From Roseomonas sp. KE0001 (GTDB lineage Bacteria > Pseudomonadota > Alphaproteobacteria > Acetobacterales > Acetobacteraceae), in NCBI RefSeq assembly GCF_016107285.1, contig NZ_RCVQ01000003.1:434001-498000 (forward strand): DNA of 64,000 bases. The letters run 5' to 3'. How positions within the stretch are numbered: the stretch's first letter is position 1; each line of letters begins with the position of its first letter. Positions 1 to 11,049 of the stretch are shown here, piece by piece. The position numbers and the translations under genes are program-made. Below the pieces are notes generated by a model, which had not been told where the DNA came from, did no database searches, and saw nothing but the letters and a program-made list of their open reading frames with translations.

Positions 1-1
1 G

Positions 2-2773
2 TCGGTGCCCCTGATCACGCGGGACGCCAACCTCTCCTCCGCCGCCCGGGGCAGCTACAACCAGCACTACAAGTCGGTCGCGGAAACCCTCCTGAACGGC
101 ACGCCGGGCACCGACAAGATCCATATCCGCACCGGCTGGGAGTTCAACGGCGACTGGTTCCACTGGAACGCCATCGGCAAGGAGCAGGACTTCATCGGCG
201 CCTTCCGCCAGATGGTCACCACCTTCCGCTCGGTCTCCGATCGCTTCGTCTTCGAATGGAACGTCGACGCCGCCTCGGGCGGGATGAACCCGGCCAATGC
301 CTATCCGGGCGACGACTATGTCGACATCATCGGCATGGATTTCTACTGGAAGCCCGAATATGTCGGCAGCGATCCGGTCAAGGCCTTCGAGACCATCCGC
401 GACTGGAAGTACGGGCTGAAGTGGCTCGAGGCCTTCGCCGACGCGCATGGCAAGCCCACCGCCTATTCGGAATGGGGCATCAAGACCGACACCGCCGCGC
501 CCTACATCAAGCTGGTGCAGGAGTGGTTCGAGAGCCACGACGTGGTGCTGCAGGCCTACTGGGATTCCGACGCCGCCTATCCCGGCCGCCTGTCGGACGG
601 CACGGAGCCGAAGTCCGGCGCCGCCTACAAGGACGCCTTCTCGGGCCCGGGCACGGAGGGGCCGGCCGTCGTCACCCCGCCCACGCCCACGCCCACGCCC
701 GCGCCCGCGCCCGCCCCGGCTCCGGCCCCGGCGCCTGCGCCGACGCTCCCCGCCGCCAGCGGCGACAGCACCATCACGACCGCCGCCAGCGCCGCCGCCA
801 CGCGCAGCCTTCACGGCACCGGCGGCAAGGACACGCTGACCGGCGGCGACGGCCATGACGCGCTCCACTCCCATGGCGGCGGCGACACGCTGAAGGGCGG
901 CCGAGGGGACGACACCTATTACATCGGCGCCCTGACCGATCAGGTCGTGGAACTGGCCGGCGGCGGCGTGGACACGGTCTCGACCTGGATCAGCGGCTAT
1001 GTGCTGCCGGACCATGTCGAGAACCTGACGCTGACCGGCACCGGCTGGAGCAGCGGCACCGGCAATGCCCTGGCCAACCGGCTGATCGGCAACGACAGCC
1101 CGAACGTGCTGAACGGAAAGGGCGGCAACGATCTGCTGACCGGCGGCGGCGGCAACGACACCTTCGTCATCGCCCGGGGCGAGGGCAACGACACCATCAC
1201 CGACTTCCGGGCGGGCAACGGGCTGGGCGACGTGCTGCGGCTGGACGGCTTCGCCTTCGCGAACTTCGCCGCGGTCAAGGCGGCGGCGCGGCAGTCGGGC
1301 GGCGACACGGTGATCGATCTCGGCGGCGGCCAGAGCGTGACGCTGAAGGGCGTCGCCCTCTCCAGCCTAGCGGCCGACGACATCGCCCTGGTCAACAGCA
1401 CCGCCACCGCGCCGTCACCGGCCCCGGCGCCCGAGCCTTCGCTCAACCCGCCGTCGCCGCTGCCCTCCGCCACCACGACCTCGGCCGCCAGCGCCGCCTA
1501 TACCCGCACCGTCTGGGGCAGCGCGAAAGCGGAGACCCTGATCGGCACGGACGGCCACGACCAGCTCGTCTCGGCCGGCGGCGGGGACACGCTGAAGGGC
1601 GGCAAGGGGGATGACACCTATGTCGTCTACACCGCCACGGACAAGGTGGTGGAACTGGCCGGCCAGGGCATCGACACCGTCACCACCTGGCTCTCCGAAT
1701 ACACCCTGCCCGAGCATGTCGAGAACTTCGTCGCCACGGGAACCTCCTGGACCCAGGCGACCGGCAATGGCCTGGCCAACCGGCTGACCGGCAATGACAG
1801 CCCGAACGTGCTGAACGGCAAGGGCGGCAACGACATGCTGACCGGCGGCGGCGGCAACGACACCTTCATCCTGGCCCGGGGCGAGGGGCATGACATCGTC
1901 ACGGACTTCGCCAGCGGCGACAGGATCTCGCTCCAGGGCTTCGGCTTCTCCGACCTGGGGGCGGTGAAGGCGACGGGCCGCCAGGTGGGCAACGACGCCG
2001 TCTTCGACTTCGGCCAGGGCGACGGGCTGACGCTGCGCGGCGTGCAGCTGGAGGCGCTGAAGGCGGCGGATTTCGGCTTCAGCGCGAGCGCCGCCGCCGA
2101 AGCCCCCGCACCCGCGCCCGCACCTACGCCCGCACCGGCCCCCTCCACCGGCTCCTCCGCCCCGGCGGCCGGAACCGCCTCGCTGCCGCTCAGCGCGGAG
2201 CCGGCGAAGTGGTTCTACGGCACGGCCAGGGCCGAGAGCTGGACCGGCACCGCGGGCGCCGACGGCTACAAGTCGCTGGGCGGGGGCGACACCATGCGGG
2301 GCGGGGCGGGCGACGACACCTATGTCGTCTACAGCGCCACGGACAAGGTGGTGGAACTGGCCGGCCAGGGCACCGACACGGTCACCACCTGGATCGACGC
2401 CTACACCCTGCCGGACCATGTCGAGAACCTGATCTTCACCGGCACCTCCTGGTCGAAGGGCACCGGCAACGCGCTCGACAATCGCATCATCGGCAATGCC
2501 GGCAGCAACGTGCTGGACGGGCGCGGCGGCAATGACGTGCTGACCGGCGGGGCCGGCCGCGACACCTTCATCGTCAACAAGGGCATGGGCCATGATGTCA
2601 TCACCGACTTCCAGGCGGGCGTGGACCAGCTGCAGCTGAAGGGCTTCGGCGCGGAGGCGACGGTCAGCCAGGCCGGGCAGCTCCTCACCATCCAGGATGC
2701 CGGCGGCTGGACCAGCCACGTCACCCTGCTCGGCGGCGTGACGCTGGGCCACGGCGACTACGTCTTCGCGTGA
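2..2773 (+). CDS. GH26-type glycosidase with three RTX modules (5' partial)
   Basis: The frame is open to the window edge, so the true start lies upstream; a GTG at 5 is only the first possible start inside the window. Counting from that GTG, residues 38-210 look like the C-terminal part of a GH26 (beta-mannanase-like) TIM barrel: RTGWEFNGDWF carries a likely acid/base Glu46 and TAYSEWG the likely nucleophile Glu156. Pro/Ala-rich linkers (around 225-247, 468-485 and 700-720) separate three near-identical modules of roughly 200 residues, each with GGxGxD-type calcium-binding RTX repeats. RTX C-termini usually direct type I secretion, so this is probably an extracellular polysaccharide hydrolase. 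The substrate is inferred from family resemblance only; no secretion genes are in view. Confidence 0.8.
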   Translation, partial: SVPLITRDANLSSAARGSYNQHYKSVAETLLNGTPGTDKIHIRTGWEFNGDWFHWNAIGKEQDFIGAFRQMVTTFRSVSDRFVFEWNVDAASGGMNPANAYPGDDYVDIIGMDFYWKPEYVGSDPVKAFETIRDWKYGLKWLEAFADAHGKPTAYSEWGIKTDTAAPYIKLVQEWFESHDVVLQAYWDSDAAYPGRLSDGTEPKSGAAYKDAFSGPGTEGPAVVTPPTPTPTPAPAPAPAPAPAPAPTLPAASGDSTITTAASAAATRSLHGTGGKDTLTGGDGHDALHSHGGGDTLKGGRGDDTYYIGALTDQVVELAGGGVDTVSTWISGYVLPDHVENLTLTGTGWSSGTGNALANRLIGNDSPNVLNGKGGNDLLTGGGGNDTFVIARGEGNDTITDFRAGNGLGDVLRLDGFAFANFAAVKAAARQSGGDTVIDLGGGQSVTLKGVALSSLAADDIALVNSTATAPSPAPAPEPSLNPPSPLPSATTTSAASAAYTRTVWGSAKAETLIGTDGHDQLVSAGGGDTLKGGKGDDTYVVYTATDKVVELAGQGIDTVTTWLSEYTLPEHVENFVATGTSWTQATGNGLANRLTGNDSPNVLNGKGGNDMLTGGGGNDTFILARGEGHDIVTDFASGDRISLQGFGFSDLGAVKATGRQVGNDAVFDFGQGDGLTLRGVQLEALKAADFGFSASAAAEAPAPAPAPTPAPAPSTGSSAPAAGTASLPLSAEPAKWFYGTARAESWTGTAGADGYKSLGGGDTMRGGAGDDTYVVYSATDKVVELAGQGTDTVTTWIDAYTLPDHVENLIFTGTSWSKGTGNALDNRIIGNAGSNVLDGRGGNDVLTGGAGRDTFIVNKGMGHDVITDFQAGVDQLQLKGFGAEATVSQAGQLLTIQDAGGWTSHVTLLGGVTLGHGDYVFA

Positions 2774-2777
2774 GGCG

Positions 2778-2797
2778 GGGAGGCGCCGCCGCCTCCC
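2778..2797 (+). terminator. Terminator-like hairpin after the RTX gene
   Basis: GGGAGGCG pairs with CGCCTCCC five bases past the stop codon of the RTX gene. The following TTGCTCCTT is a poor U-tract, so intrinsic termination is plausible but not certain. Confidence 0.4.
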
Positions 2798-2870
2798 TTG
2801 CTCCTTCCCTGGACCTTCCCACCGGCGCGGCATAACGTCGCGGAACAAGAACGAATCCAGGGAGGGTCCG

Positions 2871-3332
2871 ATGATGATGTCTCGCAGGGGCGTGGCGCTG
2901 GCCGCCGCGCTCTGTCTGTCGGTGGGGATCGCCGCGCCGCGCGCGGCGGCGGCGCAGGAGGCCCGGGGTGGCGAGGCCGTGGTGGCCCGCGCCGTCGATG
3001 CGCTGACCGAGGCCATGCTCAAGGTGGACCGCGCCCGGCTTGCCGCCCTGACGGCCGAGAAGCTGAGCTACGGCCATTCCGCCGGTCGCATCGAGAACAA
3101 GGAGCAGTTCATCGCCTATCTCGAATCCAAGGCGAGCGCCTTCACCCGGATCGAGCTGAGCGAGCAGACCATCGACCTCGCCGGTCCGAACGCCATCGTG
3201 CGGCACCTGATGGTGGGCGAGACCGTCTCGCCGGCCGGCCAGACGACGCCGGTGCGGATCGGCGTGATGCAGGTCTGGCAGAAGGACGGGAACGACTGGC
3301 GGCTGCTGGCGCGCCAGGCCTTCCGCCTCTGA
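2871..3332 (+). CDS. Secreted NTF2-like (DUF4440-type) protein
   Basis: A 153-residue protein with a cleavable signal peptide (three Met, SRR, hydrophobic stretch, AAA-A-Q site near residue 28). The mature part has the pattern of the nuclear-transport-factor-2-like fold: an N-terminal helix (VDALTEAMLKVDRARLAAL), the LSYGHSxGRIENK segment, and a C-terminal VWQKDGNDWRLLARQAFRL strand. Members are small cone-shaped domains of diverse function, so no substrate can be given. AGGGAGG lies just upstream of the ATG. It stands alone, with hairpins on both sides. Confidence 0.75.
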   Translation: MMMSRRGVALAAALCLSVGIAAPRAAAAQEARGGEAVVARAVDALTEAMLKVDRARLAALTAEKLSYGHSAGRIENKEQFIAYLESKASAFTRIELSEQTIDLAGPNAIVRHLMVGETVSPAGQTTPVRIGVMQVWQKDGNDWRLLARQAFRL

Positions 3333-3356
3333 GGCCGCCCGCCTCTGAGTCTACGG

Positions 3357-3385
3357 GGGGAGGGGACGGGTCCCGCCCCCTCCCG
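3357..3385. terminator. Hairpin between convergent genes
   Basis: GGGAGGGG and CCCCTCCC form an 8-bp stem, with an inner GGG/CCC pairing, in the gap between the NTF2-like gene and the convergent small membrane gene. It may serve both strands. There is no U-tract. Confidence 0.4.
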
Positions 3386-3387
3386 CC

Positions 3388-3588
3388 TCAGCCCCGCCTC
3401 TGGCCGATCAGCCGGGCGATCACCATCAGCACGATGCCGAGCGTGATCACGCCCGAGGTCGCCGGGTCCTCGCGGATGACATCCATCACCGTCTGCGGGA
3501 TCCAGAGCAGCACGTCCCACCCCAGCATCCGGGCCGCCAGGCCGAGCGCCACGAGCAGACTGCCGATGAACCAGAGCCGTGCCGCCAT
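3388..3588 (-). CDS. Small two-helix membrane protein
   Basis: A 66-residue hydrophobic protein. Residues 3-22 and about 46-62 (GVITLGIVLMVIARLIG) look like membrane helices, joined by a loop containing WIPQTVMDVIREDP. The end is basic (GQRRG). I cannot assign a named family with confidence; it resembles the very short membrane proteins scattered through alphaproteobacterial genomes. It is monocistronic and ends close to the hairpin shared with the convergent gene. Confidence 0.6.
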   Translation of the reverse strand: MAARLWFIGSLLVALGLAARMLGWDVLLWIPQTVMDVIREDPATSGVITLGIVLMVIARLIGQRRG

Positions 3589-3657
3589 GCCGCCTCCCCA
3601 GGGCGGGCGGCGTCATGCCGCCCGGCCGGGGGTCTAGCACAGCCGCCCCGGCCGTGC

Positions 3658-5241
3658 TCAGCCCTGCGTCAGCGTGCCATCCACCCGCCGACAGAGGCCG
3701 AGCGGATTGCCTTCCCGCAGCGACGGCGGCAGCAGCGCCGCCGGCAGGTTCTGGTAGCAGACCGGGCGCAGGAAGCGCTGGATGGCCAGGGTGCCGACCG
3801 AGGTCGAGCGCCCGTCCGAGGTGGAGGGGTAGGGCCCGCCATGCACCATGGCATGGCTGACCTCGACCCCGGTCGGGTAGCCGTTCACCAGGATGCGGCC
3901 GACCCGGCGCTCCAGCACCGGCAGCAGTGACCGTGCCGTCTCCAGATCTCCCTCGTCCATCTGCAGCGTGGCGGTAAGCTGACCTTCCAGCCGCTCCGTC
4001 AGGGCCAGCACCTGCGCCATGTCGGTGCAGCGGATGACCAGCGAGGCGGAGCCGAACACCTCCTCCGACAGCGCCGGATCGGCGATGAAGTGCTCCGCCG
4101 TGGTCTCGAACAGCGCCGCCTGGCCCTGCATCTCGTTGCCGGCCTGGCCCTCGGCCAGCTTCCGGACGCGGTTGTTGCCGGCCAGGTGCCCGACGCCCTC
4201 GCGATAGGCCTTCAGGATGCCCGGCGTCAGCATGGTCTGCGCCGCGGCGCCGGAAAGCGCCCCGGCCGCGGTGGCGGTGAAGCGGTCGAGGTCGGGCCCG
4301 TCCAGGCCCAGGATCAGGCCGGGATTGGTGCAGAACTGCCCGGCGCCCATGGTGAGCGAGCCGATGAAGTCGCGGCCGATGGCCTCGGCCCGCGCCTTCA
4401 GCGCCTCCGGCAGCAGGTAGACCGGGTTGATGCTGCTCATCTCGGCATAGACGGGGATCGGCTCGGGCCGGGCGGCGGCGGTCTGCATCAGCGCCGTGCC
4501 GCCGGCGCGCGAGCCGGTGAAGCCCACCGCCTTGATGCGCGGATCGGCGACCAGGCCCTGCCCGACCACGGCGCCGGAGCCGAAGAGCAGGGAGAAGACG
4601 CCTTCCGGCAGGCCACAGGCCCGCACCGCCGCCTGGATGGCGCGGCCGACCAGCTCCGAGGTGCCGGGATGCGCCGAATGCGCCTTCACCACCACCGGGC
4701 AGCCGGCGGCCAGCGCCGAGGCGGTGTCGCCGCCGGCGACCGAGAAGGCCAGCGGGAAGTTGGAGGCCCCGAAGACGGCGACCGGGCCGAGCGGGATCAT
4801 CCGCAGCCGCAGGTCCGGGCGGGGCAGCGGCTTGCGGTCGGGCAGGGCGGGGTCGATGCGCGCCTGCTGCCAGCCGCCATCGCGGATCTCGGCGGCGAAG
4901 AGGCGGAGCTGGCCGACCGTGCGGCCGCGCTCGCCCTCCAGCCGGGCACGCGGCAGGCCGCTCTCGGCCGTGGCGCGGACGATCAGCTCGTCGCCGATGT
5001 CGAGGATGGCCTGGGCGGCCGCCTCCAGGAAGGCGGCGCGCGCCTCGGGGGCGGTCTCGCGGTAGCTGTCGAAGGCGGTCCAGGCCAGGGCGCAGGCGCG
5101 CTCCACATCCGCCGCCGTGCCGCCGCCGAAGGCGGGCTCCATGGGCTGGCCGGTGGCCGCCTCGACGGCGCGCACGGGCCTGTCGGTGCCGCGCAGGGCC
5201 GTGGCGCCGATCAGCATCTCGCCGGTGATGGGCATGGACAT
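3658..5241 (-). CDS. Aldehyde dehydrogenase (NADP+), alpha-ketoglutaric semialdehyde type
   Basis: A 527-residue NAD(P)-dependent aldehyde dehydrogenase. Visible landmarks are the cofactor-binding [24 protein letters not shown] segment, the catalytic Glu in [10 protein letters not shown] and the catalytic Cys in [11 protein letters not shown]. The [15 protein letters not shown] and SSINPV signatures are typical of 2,5-dioxopentanoate (alpha-ketoglutarate semialdehyde) dehydrogenases, which finish the catabolism of pentoses, sugar acids or hydroxyproline to 2-oxoglutarate. No companion sugar-acid genes are adjacent, so the pathway is open. Start chosen at MSMPITGEM. Confidence 0.85.
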   Translation of the reverse strand: MSMPITGEMLIGATALRGTDRPVRAVEAATGQPMEPAFGGGTAADVERACALAWTAFDSYRETAPEARAAFLEAAAQAILDIGDELIVRATAESGLPRARLEGERGRTVGQLRLFAAEIRDGGWQQARIDPALPDRKPLPRPDLRLRMIPLGPVAVFGASNFPLAFSVAGGDTASALAAGCPVVVKAHSAHPGTSELVGRAIQAAVRACGLPEGVFSLLFGSGAVVGQGLVADPRIKAVGFTGSRAGGTALMQTAAARPEPIPVYAEMSSINPVYLLPEALKARAEAIGRDFIGSLTMGAGQFCTNPGLILGLDGPDLDRFTATAAGALSGAAAQTMLTPGILKAYREGVGHLAGNNRVRKLAEGQAGNEMQGQAALFETTAEHFIADPALSEEVFGSASLVIRCTDMAQVLALTERLEGQLTATLQMDEGDLETARSLLPVLERRVGRILVNGYPTGVEVSHAMVHGGPYPSTSDGRSTSVGTLAIQRFLRPVCYQNLPAALLPPSLREGNPLGLCRRVDGTLTQG

Positions 5242-5261
5242 CTCCCCCTTGGGCCGCCGTG

Positions 5262-5278
5262 TTGTACGATGACCATAC
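5262..5278. promoter_or_regulatory. Candidate GntR-type operator upstream of the aldehyde dehydrogenase
   Basis: TTGTACGATGACCATAC lies 21-37 bases upstream of the aldehyde dehydrogenase start. TTGTACGA resembles a half-site of FadR-subfamily GntR regulators, which often control sugar-acid catabolic genes. The symmetry is imperfect and no GntR gene is nearby; this is a weak inference. Confidence 0.2.
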
Positions 5279-5320
5279 GCATGGGCGAGAATGGCCGGGA
5301 AATCAAGTGCGGTCCGCCGC

Positions 5321-5349
5321 CGCCGCCGCCCGGTGGCCGGGCGGCGGCG
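5321..5349 (-). terminator. Strong hairpin downstream of htpG
   Basis: A perfect 13-bp stem (CGCCGCCGCCCGG with its complement) and a 3-base loop lie 6 bases past the htpG stop codon. There is no U-tract on the minus strand, so it may act with Rho or as an RNA-stabilising 3' end. Confidence 0.45.
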
Positions 5350-5355
5350 ATCCGC

Positions 5356-7194
<1,839 letters not shown>

Positions 7195-7345
7195 AGGCCT
7201 CTCCTTGGATGGATGCTTTGTCGCGAGGCGCGATATGCGCGGGGCGGGCGCCGGTTTCAACGGCGCTTGCGGCACCGCGGCAGAGCCGCCAAGCTCGCGC
7301 CCGCGGCGCCGGCCGCCGCGACGTTCGAGGAAGGAAAAAGACCGG

Positions 7346-8572
7346 ATGACCGAGTTCCGCCGCCGCCATCTGCTGGCGGGGGGCGCCGCCCTGCTGGCGC
7401 CCCTGCCGATCGCCCGCGCGCAGCAGGCCGCGCCGGTCCGCATCGGGGTGCTGGCCGACTTCTCCGGCCCCTATCGCGACACCTCCGGCCCCACCGCCCT
7501 CGCCTGCGCCCGCCAGGCGGCCGAGGATCTGGGCCTGGCCGCGCGCGGCATCACGGTGGAGTTCGTGCAGGGCGACCACCAGAACAAGCCCGACGTCGCC
7601 CTCGCCCTGGCCCGCCGCTGGATCGACCAGGACGGCGTCGACATGATCTGCGAGGTCAACAACTCGGCCATCGCCCTGGCCGTGGCCGGGCTGGTGCAGG
7701 AGAAGAACAAGGTCCAGGTGAACACCGGCGCCCTCTCCGCCGCGCTGACCGGCGAGCGCTGCTCGCCCAACACCGTGCACTGGACGGCCGACACCTACAT
7801 GCTGGCCAAGACGGTGGGCAGCGCCACGGTGCGCAACGGCGGCGACAGCTGGTTCTTCATCACCGCCGACTACGCCTTCGGCCACCAGATGGAGAAGGAT
7901 CTGACCCGCTTCATCCAGGCCGCGGGCGGCAAGGTGGCGGGCTCGGCGCGCTTCCCCTTCCCGGGCACCACCGACTTCGCCTCCTTCATCCTGCAGGCGG
8001 CGGCCAGCCGGGCCAAGGTGGTGGGGCTGCTGATGGCCGGCGCCGACATGGTGAACTGCATCAAGCAGGTGCAGGAGTTCGGTCTGTCGCGGCGCGGGGT
8101 GAAGGTGGCCGGCACGCCGATGTTCGTCACCGATATCCACGCGCTCGGCCTGGAGACGGCGCAGGGTCTGCTGCTGGCCGAGGCCTTCTACTGGGACCTG
8201 AACGACCGCACCCGCGCCTTCCTGAACCGGGTCAAGCCCAAGGTGCCGAACAACTGGCCGAACCAGGAACAGGCCGGCACCTATTCCGGCGTGCTGCATT
8301 ACCTTAAGGCGGTGGCCGACCTCGGCCTGCCGGCGGCGAAGGCGAGCGGCGCCGAGGTGGTGCGGCGGATGCAGGCCATGCCGACCGACGACGACTGCTT
8401 CGGCCCCGGCACGCTGCGCGCCGATGGCCGCAAGATCCACCCCTCCTACCTGTTCGAGGTCAAGGCGCCGGGCGAGAGCCGGGGTGCCTGGGACTACTAC
8501 AACCTGCGCGGCACGCTGGCGGCGGAGGAAGCCTTCCGGCCGCTGAAGGAGGGCGGCTGCCCGCTGGTCTGA
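7346..8572 (+). CDS. Tat-type ABC transporter substrate-binding protein (branched-chain amino acid/amide family)
   Basis: A 408-residue periplasmic binding protein of type 1 fold. The N-terminus has a twin-arginine-like signal ([16 protein letters not shown], cleavage near ARAQ). The mature sequence begins [19 protein letters not shown] and continues with a LivK/urea-binding-like pattern ([35 protein letters not shown]). Ligands of the family include branched-chain amino acids, urea, amides and aromatic acids; the sequence does not tell which. No permease or ATPase gene is adjacent, so it is an orphan component. Start at the ATG preceded by GAGGAAGGA. Confidence 0.85.
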   Translation: MTEFRRRHLLAGGAALLAPLPIARAQQAAPVRIGVLADFSGPYRDTSGPTALACARQAAEDLGLAARGITVEFVQGDHQNKPDVALALARRWIDQDGVDMICEVNNSAIALAVAGLVQEKNKVQVNTGALSAALTGERCSPNTVHWTADTYMLAKTVGSATVRNGGDSWFFITADYAFGHQMEKDLTRFIQAAGGKVAGSARFPFPGTTDFASFILQAAASRAKVVGLLMAGADMVNCIKQVQEFGLSRRGVKVAGTPMFVTDIHALGLETAQGLLLAEAFYWDLNDRTRAFLNRVKPKVPNNWPNQEQAGTYSGVLHYLKAVADLGLPAAKASGAEVVRRMQAMPTDDDCFGPGTLRADGRKIHPSYLFEVKAPGESRGAWDYYNLRGTLAAEEAFRPLKEGGCPLV

Positions 8573-8593
8573 GGCCGCGCGCGGGGTCGCCCT

Positions 8594-8851
8594 CTACCGC
8601 AGCACCTGCGCGACCCTCTCCGCCTCCTTCTCCGGCATCTGCGCCGCGAGGGTGCCGATCAGACGGAGCAGCTCGGCCTGCTCCGGCCCGTTCCCCCGGG
8701 CCAGGAAGGTCGCCACCGGGATCTCGGAGACGGCCCCGCCGGAGGGAGCGTTAGGCTCGTGCCGCACGAGCGCGCCCCGGTCCGGGTCCTGCACGAGGTA
8801 CCAGGAATCGCCATTGGAGCTGCCATGGATCAACCGCTCGGCCTTGGGCAT
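8594..8851 (-). CDS. Conserved hypothetical 85-residue protein
   Basis: The reading frame is open much further upstream, into the tRNA-Phe gene, but a consensus AAGGAGG lies seven bases before the ATG at 8851, giving an 85-residue product. It starts MPKAERLIHGSSNGD and contains the segment VRHEPNAPSGG, which I recall from short uncharacterised proteins of Rhizobiales and Rhodospirillales; the C-terminal half is predicted helical (AELLRLIGTLAAQMPEKEAERV). There is no signal peptide or membrane segment. Function unknown. Confidence 0.7.
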   Translation of the reverse strand: MPKAERLIHGSSNGDSWYLVQDPDRGALVRHEPNAPSGGAVSEIPVATFLARGNGPEQAELLRLIGTLAAQMPEKEAERVAQVLR

Positions 8852-9033
8852 CGGGACGCCTCCTTGTTTCCAGGAGGATGAACGTCTCGGCCGGCTTTTC
8901 GTCGCCGTCCTGTCCCGCGCTTTGGCCAATCGCTCCGCGGAGAACCCGCAAGTCCGGGATGAGCGCATGACGCCCCATGGCGGGACGGTGCCGCTGAGAG
9001 CCTGAGTTACGGCTCGGATCGGAGGAGGGAGGA

Positions 9034-9109
9034 TGGTGCCCAGAGCCGGAATCGAACCAGCGACACTGCGATTTTCAGTCGCATGCTCTACCAACTGAGC
9101 TATCTGGGC
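9034..9109 (-). tRNA. tRNA-Phe (GAA)
   Basis: A complete 76-nt cloverleaf on the minus strand: acceptor GCCCAGA pairing with TCTGGGC, anticodon loop CTGAAAA with GAA at 9076-9074, a TTCGATT T-loop, discriminator A and an encoded CCA. Confidence 0.97.
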
Positions 9110-9211
9110 CCATGGCCGGGGCGCCGTATCGGCCGCCCCCGGTAGAGGAGGCGCTGATTAAACCAAGGGTCAGGGCTTGTCCAGAGGCCGGGCCGGCGCC
9201 CTTGGAAAAAG

Positions 9212-9252
9212 CCCAGCGGAAAAAACCCAGCGGAAAAAACCCAGCGGAAAAA
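9212..9252. repeat. 14-bp tandem repeat, three copies
   Basis: CCCAGCGGAAAAAA occurs at 9212-9225 and 9226-9239 and, with its last base changed to T after five A, at 9240-9253. It abuts the 3' end of rlpA, in the gap before tRNA-Phe. On the minus strand each unit reads TTTTTTCCGCTGGG, so it supplies T-runs after rlpA. Confidence 0.9.
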
Positions 9253-9254
9253 TC

Positions 9255-9692
9255 TCAGCCCGGATCCTGCCGCCCGCCCAGCGGCACGATCTCGACCATG
9301 GCGGTGCCCTGCTCGCGCATGCCGAGCTGGGTGGCGACGCGCGGGCTGACATCGAGCACCCGGCCGCGCTTGAACGGCCCGCGATCCTCGATGGTGACGA
9401 CGGCGGTGCGCCCGTTCTCCAGGTTGCGGACCCGCGCCCGGGTGCCGAGCGGCAGGGTGCGGCTGGCGGCCGAGGCGGAATTGCGATGGAAGCGCTTACC
9501 ATTCGCCATCCGCTTGCCGTGGAAGCGCTCGGCGTAGAAGGAGGCGTGGCCGCGCTGTGGCTTGGCCTGCGGGCCCGCCACGCCGCGCTGCGCCGTCGTC
9601 TCGCGCCGCTCCCGCGCCCCGGCGGGCTCCGGCGGCAGGGCAAAGGCGAGGCCCAGCCCCAGGCAGGCTGCAAGCATGGTGAAACGTCGCAT
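9255..9692 (-). CDS. rlpA: RlpA-family septal ring lytic transglycosylase-like protein
   Basis: A 145-residue secreted protein with an N-terminal signal (MRRFTMLAACLGLGLAFALPPEPAGA) and a single double-psi beta-barrel domain. RGHASFYAERFHGKRMANGKRF, TLPLGTRARVRNLENGR and the IEDRGPFKRGRVLDVSPRVATQLG block are the signature of RlpA, which cleaves or binds denuded peptidoglycan glycans at the septum. The catalytic-type Asp in DRGPF is present. There is no C-terminal SPOR domain, so septal targeting must come from elsewhere. The Cys at residue 10 is not in a convincing lipobox. Confidence 0.88.
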   Translation of the reverse strand: MRRFTMLAACLGLGLAFALPPEPAGARERRETTAQRGVAGPQAKPQRGHASFYAERFHGKRMANGKRFHRNSASAASRTLPLGTRARVRNLENGRTAVVTIEDRGPFKRGRVLDVSPRVATQLGMREQGTAMVEIVPLGGRQDPG

Positions 9693-9764
9693 CCTATCCT
9701 CCTGTTCCGGCGAGCTTCCTAGAAATCCTTACGCTTGGCCCGTGGAATGGTTGCCCCGGGCCAC

Positions 9765-9950
9765 CTACCGCTCCCCGTCCTCCTCCACCTCGGCGGGGGG
9801 GCCGGGAATGGCGTAATCGCCGTTCAGCCAGCGGCCGAGGTCGATCTGCTTGCAGCGGGTCGAGCAGAAGGGGCGGGTGTCCGGCTGCGGGGGCTTGCCG
9901 CAGACCGGGCAGCCGGCCTTGCGGGCGGGGCGGCGGGTTTCATCCGGCAT
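9765..9950 (-). CDS. yacG: DNA gyrase inhibitor YacG
   Basis: A 61-residue zinc-binding protein with the full YacG pattern: CPVCGKP, then [23 protein letters not shown]. The four Cys bind one zinc. In E. coli YacG binds GyrB and inhibits supercoiling. Its start lies inside the 3' end of the upstream RNase E/G gene (overlap of 11 bases), indicating translational coupling in the infA-maf-rng-yacG operon. Confidence 0.92.
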   Translation of the reverse strand: MPDETRRPARKAGCPVCGKPPQPDTRPFCSTRCKQIDLGRWLNGDYAIPGPPAEVEEDGER

Positions 9951-11049
9951 GGACGTGCTCCTGTCCGGGGGGGCAGAGCGGGTCGGGCCGCAGGTGCAGC
10001 GGCCCGGCCGCGCGGTGGAACTCCTCCAGCGCGCCGGGCCAGTCGCGCAGGGCGGCCAGCACGGCGGGGGAGGCGGTCAGGGTCAGCGGGGCGCCGGGGC
10101 GGGCGGCGGCGTCCCGCAGGCCGCGCCGCAACGCCAGGAGGCCACGGCTGAGGGGCGAGGGCGGCAGGCCCACCACCTCGTGCCAGGGCCGGTGGGTGCG
10201 GCGGCGCTGCAACTCGATCAGGCCCAGCCCGGTCAGGCCGATCAGCCGCAGGTCGGGGTCGGGCGCGGCGGCCTCGGCCATGGCGGGCAGCAAGGCCTTG
10301 CGGCGCGCCACCGCGAGCCCCGCCATGTCGATCAGGATGGCGCCGGCGAGGTGCCGCAGCCGGATCTGCCGCGCCGCCTCGGCCAGCGCGGCGGTGTTCA
10401 GCGCCCGGTGCGCGGCGGCGTCGCGCCGGCCCGCCGCGCTGCCCGCGTCGATGTCGATGGCGACGAGGGCCGGTGTCGGATGGATCGTCAGCCGCCCGCC
10501 GCCCTCCAGTGGAACCTCGGGCGAGGCCAGCAGGTCGAACGCCGTCTCCAGCGCGTCGTCGAAGGCCGGAGCGGTGGAGAAGGCCACGCGCTCCGGCCCC
10601 AGCGCCGCGCGCAGCCGGGCGGCGCTGGCGGCGTCATCGGTGCACAGCAGGGCCGTGGGATGCGCGGCGGCGAGGCGCAGCGGCGCGTCCGGACCGCGCT
10701 CCAGCAAGCGCGGCGGGCCTTCGGGCGCGCCGTCCCCCGGCCGCAGCGCCAGGCGCGGCCCCTTGCCGCCCTGCGCCGCGCGGGTGACGGCGACGCGCAG
10801 CCACTCGCCCTCGCCGCGGCCCTTGGCGCCCGCGGAATCGGGCAGGAACCCGGTCTCGCCCCCGGCCATGGCCAGGAAGGCCCCGGCCATGGCCGGGGCG
10901 CGGGCGGCGAGGCGGGCGATGTGCAGATCGCCGATGCCCTCCGGCCGGCCCGGCCGCTCGATGAAGGCGGCCTCCAGCCGGCCATCGGCCAGGAGGGCGG
11001 TCCGCTGCTCGCCGGGCGAGGCGGAGACCAGGATCAGGGGCGCAGCCAC
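9940..11049 (-). CDS. rng: Short ribonuclease E/G-family protein
   Basis: A 369-residue single-strand endoribonuclease homologue. The catalytic core is recognisable in [14 protein letters not shown] and [12 protein letters not shown], whose Asp residues correspond to the metal-binding pair of RNase E/G, and in the later [14 protein letters not shown] segment. It is short compared with E. coli RNase G (489) and lacks the CPRC zinc-link motif and the large C-terminal scaffold. Start taken as the GTG at 11049, overlapping the 3' end of maf by 16 bases; yacG overlaps its other end. Probably acts in rRNA or mRNA processing; how it oligomerises without the zinc link is unclear. Confidence 0.85.
   Translation of the reverse strand: MAAPLILVSASPGEQRTALLADGRLEAAFIERPGRPEGIGDLHIARLAARAPAMAGAFLAMAGGETGFLPDSAGAKGRGEGEWLRVAVTRAAQGGKGPRLALRPGDGAPEGPPRLLERGPDAPLRLAAAHPTALLCTDDAASAARLRAALGPERVAFSTAPAFDDALETAFDLLASPEVPLEGGGRLTIHPTPALVAIDIDAGSAAGRRDAAAHRALNTAALAEAARQIRLRHLAGAILIDMAGLAVARRKALLPAMAEAAAPDPDLRLIGLTGLGLIELQRRRTHRPWHEVVGLPPSPLSRGLLALRRGLRDAAARPGAPLTLTASPAVLAALRDWPGALEEFHRAAGPLHLRPDPLCPPGQEHVHAG

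Noticed and set aside
660-760. Short-period repeats (CCCACG/GCGCCC) suspected as a CRISPR or satellite
   Set aside because: They encode Pro-Thr/Pro-Ala linkers of the RTX protein; there are no spacers.
8852-9094. N-terminal extension of the 85-residue hypothetical gene
   Set aside because: It would run through tRNA-Phe and lacks a ribosome-binding site, whereas 8851 has a consensus one.
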